NCBI GenBank assembly: GCA_958510875.1
Contig: OY294068.1
Location: 78,363,978 to 78,427,977 of the forward strand
Source of the DNA: Endomychus coccineus
Taxonomy: Eukaryota; Arthropoda; Insecta; Coleoptera; Endomychidae
Direction: 5' to 3'
DNA: 64,000 nucleotides
Shown here one piece after another: positions 29,501 through 35,058 of the stretch; within the stretch, counting starts at the first letter, position 1; the number at the start of each line of letters is the position of its first letter. Both the position numbers and the translations under genes were made by a program. Under the pieces are notes generated by a model. That model had not been told where the DNA came from, did no database searches, and worked only from the letters and a program-made list of their open reading frames with translations.

Positions 29501-31668
29501 TTAAGTGTTAGTTTCACAATGACATATGATGTAATTAATCTACCTTATAATTTTTAATTATATAATAGAGAAGGAAATATTATTTTATATTACTAGTATA
29601 GGTATTTACTATTTATTCACATCAACAATCAAAGAACACTTAAATTACAATAAGGTAAGTATAGTAGTTGTAACATTATATGAATAAGATGTTATTGAGG
29701 GTATAGCAGACAATAATTTGGATAATATAACACTGTATTAGGTACCACTGTAAATAATATAATATAATCTAATATATTTACATTCAATGTTAGCTAAAAT
29801 AAGCACAGTATAAACAAGAATGTATACTGTGCATAAGTGAACATCTACATCTTAAAGATAGCCCCGACTTCTGTGCAATTGGTAGTAGGTACCACGGTCG
29901 TACATACAGGTCTGGATTTCTTTTGGAATCGCAAGCAGTGTTACTAAGTATTCTGATTTGAGAGAGGAATATAACTGTTACTCTTGTCAAAATGTATTAC
30001 TCACCTTAAAAATAACTTCCCCTTTTTCGTTATACATGCTCGCACACATAAAAGACCTCGTTAAAACGATTTCTATCCGGAATAGCAAGCGTCCACTTTT
30101 TTCGCATTTCCGCATCTTTCGGCACTTTAAAAACAGGAGTTTCTTGCTTTACACTTTTGTACCCCGTTTTGCATTTCGGCACAATGCACAGTTTCGTCAT
30201 TTTTTCTGAAAACGCTGGTATTCCTTGTGTTTACAACTTGAGAATGACAGTTGTCAGAGAATACTCGTAGACTACTGCGTCCCCCGTGACGTCTTTTGGT
30301 ACTACGTGACAGTCGACGTTTAGCGGTCCCACTTCTCACATAGGAAACAGCCTCTAGTTTCCAGACCTGTATGTACGACCGTGGTAGGTACCTATTTAAA
30401 TTTGTTTCCATAAACTTGAGAATGTAGCCACAATGACTAAGTTCATATAATGGGCATACTAGCATATTTGGCAACAAGCCTTAACCCATTTGAAAGACTC
30501 CTCTACTCAAGATAAACGAAACTAACTGCTAATTCGCAATGCATTTCTAGAATATCACATCTCTAAGGATAGCTAATTTGTGGTGAAGGTATATTATATG
30601 TCCGTTATGTGAACATAGAAGACAGAAACAACATCAATCTTTAAGCATAATATCCCTTCAAACCAACTACTTCATGAACCATTATATTAAAATTGAATCT
30701 GCATTTACAACAATATCCAAAGTATTTGTACTTCCATGACTTGGAATAAGATATTTATCAATTAAAATCTTCATAGTTTGGCAGTTATTAGTTTCTTCCA
30801 AATAATTTTTCTATAAATAGATGTAATTATTCAATCTTTCTATTTCTGTTTATATTGCAATCACAGGTTTAATGAATGTAGAAATTTTCAACAAAGAATA
30901 ATTGAACAATTGTATTTTCGTTTGTTCAAAAATTATATGGCAAAAAATTAATGATATGTATTTAATTTCTCACCGTATTGTCATACTTTTCCCATAGTGG
31001 TTCCCTTTCTGGCAATGATTGTATAACTTCTTTTCGAACAGGAGCTCCAGAACCAGTATCATCAGTTCCGAGCTCCAATGCCCTTTGATTTTTGAGGGCC
31101 AACACTTCTTCTAAGGCTTGGGGTAAAACAACTTCAGTATTTCCTTCCATCAACTGTTCTGGAGGATCAACTTTCAAAGATAACAAAGAAGGAAGTTGTT
31201 TTTCACTATTTGGAGGTGGCTGCTGCATCATAGGAGGAGGTCCACCTGAAAAAGTAATAGGTAAAATTTGACATTTTCTATACAAATCTTCTCAACTTAC
31301 TAAATTCATCATTGGGCCATCCTTGAGTGCCTGGTGGACCAAGACCTGGTGGACCAATTCCTGGCGGTCCAATTCCAGGTGGTCCAATTCCTGGCGGTCC
31401 AATTCCTGGAGGCCCAATTCCTGGAGGTCCAAGCCCAGGAGGACCGAGACCTGGTGGTCCAAGCCCAGGTGGTCCAATCATTGAACGATCTATGGAACCT
31501 TCATGTCGCATTTGCATCATCTCTCTATCCATCATGTGTGGAGGCATCAACTATAAAATAACAGGAAAACATGCGTTGGATGTTAGTAAACTTTTGAAAA
31601 TAAAATGAACCCTAACCTACATAAATAATGTTACCATTGATATTTACCTTATTCCCTTGTTCTTCCAT
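2159..31668 (-). CDS. SF3B2: Splicing factor 3B subunit 2 (SF3B2/SAP145), 8 exons, 3' end outside window
   Basis: SF3B2 is part of the SF3b complex of the U2 snRNP, which acts at the branch site during nuclear pre-mRNA splicing. Eight exons were joined by GT-AG sites with consistent phase: 31668-31648, 31550-31301, 31245-30974, 19361-19186, 18379-18178, 18127-17951, 11819-11587, 2513-2159. They total 1686 nt, or 562 codons. The order is: short start MEEQGNK; a GPPGL/GPPGI repeat tract (about residues 25-75); the LPQALEEVLALK motif; a lysine-rich exon; QFFHIFEAFKI; the DUF382 core (KLSKRKLKK, VAELKQLV, RPDVVEMHDVTA); and the PSP proline-rich domain (PPPWLIAMQRYGPPPSYPN, GYHAGGWGKPP). The C-terminus lies past the left edge. 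The N-terminus is much shorter than in the human protein and shows no SAP domain. The introns are loaded with transposons, but the exons look intact. Confidence 0.96.
2514..3610. other. SF3B2 intron 7, 5' of piggyBac remnant
   Basis: AT-rich intron sequence. Apart from the RNase H scrap at 2870-3010, nothing was recognised. Confidence 0.5.
2870..3010 (-). pseudogene. RNase H scrap of a non-LTR retrotransposon
   Basis: On the minus strand a short stretch reads VTFGAYASIFQAEIHAI, then LCARE after a stop. This resembles the second catalytic-Glu region of retrotransposon RNase H (compare LGSHATVFQTELV in the element at 5.8-11.2 kb). Flanking bases show no further alignable domain. It lies in SF3B2 intron 7 and is opposite in orientation to the large LOA-like element. 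Confidence 0.45.
3611..4995 (+). pseudogene. piggyBac-family transposase, broken
   Basis: Successive frames spell a piggyBac (DDE_Tnp_1_7) transposase. IRKLYKIKPIIDRLQE is at about 3750-3800, and WKGRLSWKQFIPSKRKRFGI with KFFILC at 3850-3930. The late motif MRVNRKGIPEEIKTKKLEKE is at 4428-4490. A C-terminal segment FVEPHFPSIIPPTVNKQKPT leads into a cysteine-rich finger (CRICYE, YWCLEC, CFGIHHKKV) at 4815-4990. Frameshifts and internal stops, including one inside the finger, show that it is dead. Most of the catalytic centre between 3930 and 4400 cannot be read cleanly. Terminal repeats and TTAA targets were not identified. Confidence 0.82.
5071..5809. repeat. Palindromic foldback repeat, copy 1 (left part, interrupted)
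   Basis: Starts TACAGGGTGTCCCAGG and folds on itself around a ~60 bp loop near 5500-5560. Paired blocks include CCGTTTATCGTACAG, AAGCATTTTCT, GACCGTTTTCGAGAAAAATC and ACATGGTCAA. It is cut at about 5809 by the LOA-like element and resumes at 11223. Related copies lie at 28325, 38626 and 53614. Confidence 0.85.
6427..7461 (+). CDS. ORF1 protein of the LOA-like retrotransposon (DUF4780-like)
   Basis: An intact 344-residue ORF. The first ~115 residues are basic and low in complexity, with KKRQRERR and TKKRQRSER clusters suited to RNA or nuclear binding. Residues 120-310 resemble the DUF4780 domain of retrotransposon ORF1 proteins: LRVAIIDKQNW at the start, ILRFICENDSSLTWL, WDGAKLEVVPVDQLPK, TLWIPGNPGETEDILRRL and GKILVFGVREADL. 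No CCHC knuckles are visible. The family role is binding element RNA in the ribonucleoprotein. ORF2 starts 45 bp after the stop. It is unusual that ORF1 stays open while ORF2 is multiply broken. Confidence 0.75.
   Translation: MENKHKQTKQEGGSQEPLQKNQGPRKRRVSGAQQKKRQRERRLQAALEAGGSNPSSATTSATAKTKADLPKPKGDGNQPRTSGGPQTKKRQRSERSDGSSPRVNPKRRVPGGPSTSTLKFSEVVATHLRVAIIDKQNWNSSSLGRLSATQVELLREKLDDCLDSALADAEHAPPIFRSSTYSQEILRFICENDSSLTWLRNTVSSLPPLWDGAKLEVVPVDQLPKLTKVTLWIPGNPGETEDILRRLAAQNPWAKIGDWITFHSAAKDEPKGKILVFGVREADLACLNRRDGRLNYMFNSHKVKIHQTTSTAQKEVESPTSMEKGEPISKALEAVSIEEGVSGC
7507..11110 (+). pseudogene. ORF2 (endonuclease, reverse transcriptase, RNase H) of the LOA-like element
   Basis: Starts ATG at 7507 with LNFLQANIQHC and ALIQEPW, the APE-type endonuclease N-terminus; LIIGCDTNAHHSFWG near 7920 and SDHRW near 8156 follow. 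A frameshift near 7672 and stops near 7914 and 8258 break it. The reverse transcriptase (8357-9952) shows FKSPGVDGV, YRPISLTSFLLKTLE, motif A LFIDIEGAFD, motif B GCPQGEVLSPL (Glu where Gly is usual), motif C YADD and KYLGIVLDSKLNWHRH. It shifts frame near 9830-9950 and stops at 10161. RNase H (10250-10650) has FTDGSKNSRGSG, VFQTELV, MTDSRAALQAL and GNEEADRLARKG. The tail has CRGCYEEDETAEHVICHCPA near 10935. Confidence 0.88.
11205..11225 (+). repeat. ATCC/CCAT microsatellite tail of the LOA-like element
   Basis: About five tandem CATC units immediately precede the resumed foldback repeat. A short tandem-repeat tail instead of poly(A) is typical of several non-LTR clades and fixes the 3' end of the element. 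Confidence 0.85.
11223..11311. repeat. Palindromic foldback repeat, copy 1 (right end)
   Basis: The remainder of the repeat begun at 5071: CATATATGTTATT, TTTCTCAAAATCAAATTTTC, ending GGGACACCCTGTATA. It mirrors the left terminus. Roughly 105 bp expected from the palindrome are missing between 5809 and 11223, so the retrotransposon insertion deleted target DNA. Confidence 0.82.
11587..11819 (-). CDS. SF3B2: SF3B2 exon 7, DUF382 core
   Basis: Acceptor TTTATGATAG, then VPRHWCFKRKYLQGKRGIEK, PPFNLPDFIKRTGI, KMRERARPKLGKIDIDYQ and KLHDAFF. The split Lys codon AA sits before GTAAGT and is completed in exon 8. Confidence 0.96.
11871..12150. repeat. Degenerate tandem repeat block, inverted relative to 16.1-17.55 kb
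   Basis: Repeating phrases GATAGCAGAA, TTAATTAGAAATTAAAT, CAGTATTTTCCCAAAAAC and GGCTAATTAAGTGC occur about twice. The reverse complements of these phrases recur many times at 16090-17560, so the two blocks are an inverted pair around the foldback element. Confidence 0.7.
12350..12620. repeat. ~149 bp minisatellite array (left arm, inverted)
   Basis: Two units in the opposite orientation to the right array. GGTCGCTGAATACGATTCCG and ATTCATCGTTGGGGTGGTG recur about 150 bp apart. Confidence 0.8.
13490..14150. repeat. ~149 bp minisatellite array (right arm)
   Basis: AGTAAATCTGGCTTCGGATT and AGCGACCCAAAAAACCTC recur near 13505, 13655, 13805, 13953 and 14102, a period close to 149 bp. Units also share GTGCAAAATTGGCCAATTTT. 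The open frames in it are repeats of the same translated unit and carry no recognisable domain. Confidence 0.85.
14752..14878. mobile_element. ~127 bp palindromic MITE-like element
   Basis: Ends TAATACTAGAACGTGC and GCACGTTCCAGTATTATT are inverted repeats with one mismatch. An inner stem GCGAGCCGAGAGA and TCTCTCGGCTCGC pairs around a ~20 bp loop. The whole could fold as one hairpin. No clear target duplication was seen. Confidence 0.65.
14879..15777. other. SF3B2 intron 6, unassigned
   Basis: Moderately GC-rich patches but no coding domain or terminal repeat recognised. Possibly old transposon DNA. Confidence 0.4.
15778..16082. repeat. Interspersed ~310 bp repeat, copy A
   Basis: Shares an ordered series of blocks with 21404-21727: CGAGTTTAACTG.TAATTCC, AGCGAATGCGACC, CAGCTTAAAA, GAACAGGTTCCAAC-like, GTCGATGAGGTATTA, CGCTACCTGAAATAATA and CCGA.TGTTACA. 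Gaps and substitutions show two old copies of the same element, possibly LTR or leader sequence of a retroelement. Confidence 0.7.
16090..17560. repeat. Degenerate tandem repeat block
   Basis: About six imperfect units share GGGCACTTAATTAGCCTTTA, TTTAATTCCCCATATGTCAG, TTTTATGGTTTGAACAAA and TTAAGTTTAAGGTAGCAGAA. They begin near 16245, 16395, 16650, 17205, 17338 and 17515. Spacing is irregular, about 130-550 bp, so units have been deleted or interrupted. It is inverted relative to 11871-12150. Confidence 0.7.
17951..18127 (-). CDS. SF3B2: SF3B2 exon 6, DUF382 start
   Basis: Acceptor TTTGTTTCAG, then KKIDDKSKLSKRKLKKMT, RLSVAELKQLVHRPDVVEMH and DPKLLVQLKAHRNTVQ, ending CAG before GTGAGT. This is among the most conserved parts of the family. 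Confidence 0.95.
18178..18379 (-). CDS. SF3B2: SF3B2 exon 5
   Basis: Acceptor AATAATCAG; completes the split Glu, then YIQESIGLHELAPQYRQFF and HIFEAFKISDQKP. This matches the conserved segment just before DUF382. It ends EDMDE before donor GTGAGT, phase 0. The following intron is 50 bp. Confidence 0.92.
18803..18852. mobile_element. 32 bp palindromic micro-element with 9 bp flanking direct repeats, copy 1
   Basis: ATAGATAACTCT (18813-18824) and AGAGTTATCTAT (18832-18843) are perfect inverted repeats around 7 bp. The palindrome is bracketed by identical 9-mers AGTGAATAT at 18803-18811 and 18844-18852. A second copy with different flanking repeats is at 31809-31865. It lies in SF3B2 intron 4. 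Confidence 0.75.
19186..19361 (-). CDS. SF3B2: SF3B2 exon 4, lysine-rich
   Basis: Acceptor TTACTGTAG, then ETVPEKVIEKGGKDSKPA and a basic run KKKKKKRKKNK. An acidic tail ending VKEEVDV and a split Glu codon sits before GTAAGT. It corresponds to the basic, nuclear-localisation-like region before the FEAFK motif in SF3B2 proteins. Confidence 0.9.
19570..19970 (+). pseudogene. Endonuclease fragment of an older LOA-like retrotransposon
   Basis: Plus-strand translation includes TPIQERWIVKSRICDLCRLN, which aligns with ALIQEPWSVKGRVCGLTKL of the 5.8-11.2 kb element, and later LIIGWDAHY, matching LIIGCDTNAHH. Stops and gaps are frequent. The reverse transcriptase part of a similar element begins near 21970, so the two may be halves of one copy split by later insertions. 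Confidence 0.65.
19994..20016. repeat. Short palindrome
   Basis: GTAATAATCCG and CGGATTATTAC are perfect mirrors with a 1 bp centre. A similar palindrome (TAATAATCC, GGATTATTA) is at 62299-62319. Confidence 0.6.
20030..21403. other. SF3B2 intron 3, unassigned insert
   Basis: Lies between the two LOA-like fragments. Contains purine-rich AGAAAGGGAGGAATTC near 21050, which could be a retroelement polypurine tract, but no LTR pair or domain was recognised. Confidence 0.35.
21404..21727. repeat. Interspersed ~320 bp repeat, copy B
   Basis: Second copy of the repeat described at 15778-16082, in the same orientation. Confidence 0.7.
21970..23215 (+). pseudogene. Reverse transcriptase fragment of an older LOA-like retrotransposon
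   Basis: Plus-strand frames give REVKVTFIPKPSR near 22535, YRPISLTYFLLRTLDKLCRR near 22590, NQHAYTNGIST near 22695, and a degraded motif A (IGIEGAFDK) near 22800. SRGYPQAGV, a motif B relic, follows near 22945, and IGYADN, a motif C relic, near 23030. Stops occur throughout. Order and spacing match the intact-order element at 5.8-11.2 kb. Confidence 0.78.
24870..25250. repeat. ~142 bp minisatellite array (left, inverted)
   Basis: AACAACCCCC..AA.GGGTGAA recurs near 24957 and 25098 and, degraded, near 25236. Units include CGGATATACCGACATATTCC and CCCGTTTTCGAGGATGCTGA. Confidence 0.85.
25650..26240. repeat. ~142 bp minisatellite array (right)
   Basis: TTTCACCCCTTTCGGGGGTT recurs near 25658, 25801, 25882, 26024 and, diverged, 26165: periods of 143, 81 (a shortened unit), 142 and 141 bp. 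Each unit has GGTTGACTCGGAGAAATTCC. Long open frames on both strands are copies of the translated unit, not a gene. Confidence 0.88.
27273..28324. other. SF3B2 intron 3, unassigned
   Basis: AT-rich with no domain recognised. A broken open stretch around 27900-28190 has no family match that I can name. Confidence 0.4.
28325..29254. repeat. Palindromic foldback repeat, copy 2 (complete)
   Basis: Ends ATACAGGTTGAGTCAG and CTGACTCACCCTGTAT are inverted repeats. The interior is the shared palindrome (GAACCGTTTATCGTACAG, GTTTTCGAGAAAAATCAACT and complements), with a centre near 28770-28810. It has terminal subtype B (GAGTCAGTTTTTTGTAGACA), as at 53614, unlike copies 1 and 3. Length about 930 bp. 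Confidence 0.87.
29255..29885. other. SF3B2 intron 3, AT-rich
   Basis: Very AT-rich; nothing recognised. Confidence 0.5.
29886..30390. mobile_element. 493 bp MITE with perfect 25 bp terminal inverted repeats
   Basis: The element spans 29892-30384. It begins CCACGGTCGTACATACAGG and ends with the exact reverse complement (25 of 25 bases). Identical TAGGTA hexamers flank it at 29886-29891 and 30385-30390. The perfect ends imply recent movement. The open frame inside (30127-30477, minus) has no recognisable domain and runs through the terminus, so it is not called a gene. Confidence 0.85.
30391..30973. other. SF3B2 intron 3, 5' end
   Basis: AT-rich intron adjoining exon 3; nothing else seen. 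Confidence 0.5.
30974..31245 (-). CDS. SF3B2: SF3B2 exon 3
   Basis: Acceptor TTTTTCAG; the split Ser codon is completed and followed by GPPPMMQQPPP. The family motif TEVVLPQALEEVLALKNQ comes next, then ELGTDDTGSGAPVRKE, ending YDNT before donor GTGAGA in phase 0. The next intron is 11.6 kb. Confidence 0.9.
31301..31550 (-). CDS. SF3B2: SF3B2 exon 2, Gly-Pro-rich repeat exon
   Basis: Acceptor TTTTATAG precedes LMPPHMMDREMMQMRH. A run of about ten GPPGL/GPPGI pentapeptides follows, encoded by a 15 bp minisatellite at about 31330-31480, and then GWPNDEF. It ends with the first base of a split Ser codon before GTAAGT. Intron 2 is only 55 bp. The opposite strand is also open here, an effect of the repeat and not a second gene. 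Confidence 0.88.
31648..31668 (-). CDS. SF3B2: SF3B2 exon 1 (start codon)
   Basis: Seven codons, MEEQGNK, ending AAG before donor GTAAAT, phase 0. The ATG is chosen because it is the only one upstream that stays in frame through a good donor into exon 2. Intron 1 is 97 bp (31551-31647). Confidence 0.8.
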
Positions 31669-31808
31669 TTTTAAAAGTGTCGGCAATGTTGAATTTGATG
31701 TTCCTGGTTTAGTACATTTTTAAAACCAAGTGTTTACATATCTACCGACCAACCAAAATAACAAATTATTATTAGCTTCTTCTTAATATGTTAAGATAAG
31801 AACCTTTA

Positions 31809-31865
31809 GACTCCACCAATAGATAACTCTACTACCTGAAGTAGAGTTATCTATGGACTCCACCA
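31809..31865. mobile_element. 37 bp palindromic micro-element with 10 bp flanking direct repeats, copy 2
   Basis: ATAGATAACTCTAC (31819-31832) and GTAGAGTTATCTAT (31841-31854) are perfect inverted repeats around 8 bp. Flanking direct repeats GACTCCACCA lie at 31809-31818 and 31856-31865. The palindrome is the same as at 18812-18843 in opposite orientation, with 5 bp more in the centre. It is about 140 bp upstream of the SF3B2 start codon. Confidence 0.78.
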
Positions 31866-32149
31866 TAAAACAACTAGAAACTAGACAGTAACACAACCAT
31901 ACATATCTATGAACACAACCGCTTATTATCTATATCCATCTATGTTCCTTAAACAATCTATTGCAAAAATCCAGCAAATAATTAAGATTCAATGCTTGTG
32001 CATCTATACACAGAATAATAGGTTATAGCTACAATCTACAATGACTCTATTCTATAATTATACTCTCAGACTATTAAATGAATTTGCTGATTTGCTTTTG
32101 CCTGCCCTGACGGTATTAAGTGCAAGAAATTTCCTTCCTCTCACCGACG

Positions 32150-33815
32150 TATGGCCAGTCTTTGACTCTTGACTTAAAGACTTAAAGAGGAGCGGCAAAT
32201 TAGCTGGGCTGTACTTCTTCTAAAGAATGGAGACATGTCTGATCCCAAGAATTACCTGCTCACCATTTGTCCCAACACCTGCTACAAGTTATTTACACGA
32301 ATCTTGTATGCTAGGTTGTTGAGATCGATCGGTACGGTAATTAATAACATCAGCGATGATCGTGGGGGATGGAGGGCTGTCCGGAGAACCTGGTGATAGA
32401 TTAGATAGATTTATCGCTCAGGACTCTATACTTTACAAGCGCAACCTTCCCATGCTCACCGCTCTACATTGCTTTATGACGGACTCGTGGATATTATTCT
32501 GGACCACTGAACGACCGAAGGCATGGATGATCTGAAATTGTATGCGTCTGGGGAGAAAACCCTCCATTGAGCAATCAACGTGGTTCTAGAATATACACGA
32601 GCCGTAGGCATGGAGTTGAGATTGAGCAAGTGCGCAGTGTTTCATTTGAGGAGAGGACGATCTCCGGAAGTGCAGGAAAATACGCAGCTTGCCGACGGAA
32701 GCATCTTTAAACATATTGATGCTGGAGAGACCTATCAATACCTGTGAATTGAACAGCGTCCTAATTAAGACGCTTCTAAGGTAAAGGTGGCTTTCCGCGG
32801 CAAGTAGAGTAAGCAAGTAAGAATTTGGTTTTCCGAATATTCGAGTGAGAACAAGGCGTCTGCTACACATTTGCTTGCAACTCCAGTTCCTGCCTTTTTT
32901 TTTGGAGAGGTGAAATGGGCGGTCCATGAGTTGCATAGGCTCGACATATCCATCACGGTTTGCATCCTAGATGGAAGAGCTCTTATAGCAATTTGGACCC
33001 CCTCCTGTGCCTTGTCAAAAATCACGATTTGGCCGGAGTGGGGCATTTATCGTTAAGGTAGCACAAAAAGCTGCGCAAGAACTGGGTCTTGAATTTCACA
33101 TCAGTCCAGAAGGCCATCTAGAGGGCGACCTCAAGTTTCAACCTTCTCGCCTGGAAGCCCAGATAAATGCCGCGGAGCAAGATCTTGTGTTGATAACCCG
33201 ATATACGGTGTTTTCAACAGAAGCATAGAAACTCTCGACTTGTCAACCAGGCTGACCTTCGGTCACCTGCTGTCGGCATGTCCGGCTAAAGCGACCTCGG
33301 CATACTCGGCGTACACCCATCGCCATAATGCGGCGCTACGGGTGCTGTATTACCATCTAAGGCACTCGTACAGAATAAACCAAGAGCCGGTGCTACCATA
33401 CATGCCAGGAGATATTGAGTCCGTTGTCGGAAACGAAAAATGCCAGATCTACCGGAATTACCCGTTTCCGACCGTTAGGTCCATACAAGAAAATAGGCCT
33501 GACGTTGTCCTCCCCGATAAACATATTAACAAATAAGACTAAGTATGTCATCGAATTCTCTGCTCCGGCACAGAAGAACATGATTTTAAAAGAGGAAAAA
33601 TTGACAAAGTATCAAGATCTGTTGGAGCTCCGCACGCTATACCTAGACCACAAAGACGTATTAGTGGTTCTGATCATCGGTGTTTTGGGCGGAATTCGGT
33701 CTTCGCTGCGTTCGAACTTGAAGATCGTTCGGACCTGTAAGAATTTGGCGCAGATTTTGATAAACCGGATGCAGAAGGCAGGTATATATATGTACGAAAT
33801 TGTGGCCAATTAGAC
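32150..33815 (+). pseudogene. R2-like non-LTR retrotransposon remnant
   Basis: Frames near 32220 give LLKNGDMSDPKNYLLTICPN and LFTRILYARLLRS (reverse transcriptase fingers). Near 32525 they give MDDLKLYAS (catalytic-site region) and VGMELRLSKCAVFHLRRG, followed by IFKHIDAGETYQYL. The C-terminal part at 33240-33790 has LTFGHLLSACPAKATSAY, HRHNAALRVLYYHLRHSY, NRPDVVLPDKHINKTKYVIE and VVLIIGVLGGIRSSL. This domain order occurs in non-LTR proteins annotated as type R2, where the last part is a PD-(D/E)XK-like nuclease region; PD and IEF fit that loosely. It is broken by stops, frameshifts and deletions. It lies upstream of SF3B2 in the opposite orientation. Confidence 0.72.
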
Positions 33816-34074
33816 AAAGAATCCTTAAATTTGTTTATACTTACCCAGAACATTTCTCAGTCAGTTTTATTGAAATATGTAAGAACCGGGATGCTGTCAT
33901 TGAATGAGTACTGTCAGAGTAATTGCCAACCATAGCAATACTCAGATACACTCGTCAATTCAAAAAACGATTTGAATAGTTGATCTGTAACGGAGCATCG
34001 AATCGCATTGTGTTCATCAATGATCTACTATCCTTTCAGAGGTTTATATTTACAAAAATATAAGACCCTACGGA

Positions 34075-34147
34075 ACCAAAGTGGTGTAATTGGTAAACAC
34101 GCTGGACTAGACATCCAGGAATATGGGTTCGAATCCCACCTATGGTT
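34075..34147 (+). tRNA. tRNA-like gene, anticodon AGA as folded (isotype unresolved)
   Basis: A cloverleaf can be drawn. The acceptor stem 34075-34081 with 34140-34146 has one A-A mismatch and could extend by two pairs outward. The D stem is GTG/CAC (34084-34086, 34098-34100). The anticodon stem CTGGA/TCCAG is perfect, with loop CTAGACA (34107-34113). The T arm has loop TTCGAAT. Box A (TGGTGTAATTG, 34082-34092) and box B (GGTTCGAATCC) match the Pol III consensus. AGA would read Ser UCU, but the long variable arm of tRNA-Ser is absent, C37 is not a purine, and the top T-stem pair is A-C. It may be a tRNA-derived pseudogene or a remodelled tRNA. Confidence 0.6.
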
Positions 34148-35058
34148 CAATGTTTTACTTTCATTCATCTTTATAATCCTATGCTAAATTATCTAAGTTA
34201 TCTTCATAATTCAGAAAATGAAATTATTCATATATTCATTTGTTTCTAATTCTCTTACATCAAATATATAGTTATTTTTTATTTTAATCTTACCAATACT
34301 AATAAAATATGATCTAAAATCTAACAAAAATTGGAAACTAGTTTAACCAAAACAAAATGCAAATATTCCTACTTCCTGAAAAATTAATGTTCATAGTGGT
34401 GACTAGTCTCGCTCATCATCAGGCGCTATATTATCGAAATGTATCGAGAACAGTTCATGATAAATGATAATGCTCGAAGGGTGAAACTTAGACTTAAAAA
34501 AATAATTATGCAAGTATTATTGCATTGTGTTTTCGTAATGGATAGTCAACCCCTCAAAATGTTACTGTCAGTCTTGCTTTTGTGAAATGAAATATAAATT
34601 TATGTGAACAGCCTAATCAAAATATTTGTGAAAATTGAAAGCGATGTTGTTGCTTCCTTCCACATCAACAAATATGGTAATAAGTTAGTTTGATTTCAAA
34701 ATCCATTTAAGTATTTAATTTTTATATAAAGACCTAATTCAATTCATTGATGGTGCAAACAATTAACAATGTATATAGAGTAAGAGATTGAGTGAAGTTT
34801 TATAGTGTGCCATTTTAAAATAGTGAGCTATTTCAAATATTTATTTTCAGTTATTTACTTGTTTAGGTACTGTTAGTCGTCCATGTTGATTTTATGGGAT
34901 ACACTGGTTTGGTTATACTGGTTAGGTACATCTAGAAACTAGTTCGCAAGGGCCATATATTATTATTACTTATTACCTACCTGTTTTTTGATGAGTTTTT
35001 GAGACGATATCTTATTAAGGAAATATCCTTATTTTAATTTTGTATCATTATATTTCAG
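34148..35058. other. Intergenic, AT-rich
   Basis: Nothing recognised between the tRNA-like gene and the THAP fragment. Confidence 0.5.

Noticed and set aside
30127..30477. 116-residue minus-strand open frame
   Set aside because: Lies largely inside the 493 bp MITE and crosses its terminus; no domain recognised.
31327..31608. Plus-strand Gly-Pro open frame opposite SF3B2 exon 2
   Set aside because: Mirror of the GPPG repeat; the minus strand has the splice sites and family match.
34075..34147. Confident call of tRNA-Ser(AGA)
   Set aside because: The anticodon fits but the variable arm and position 37 do not; only a tRNA-like call is justified.
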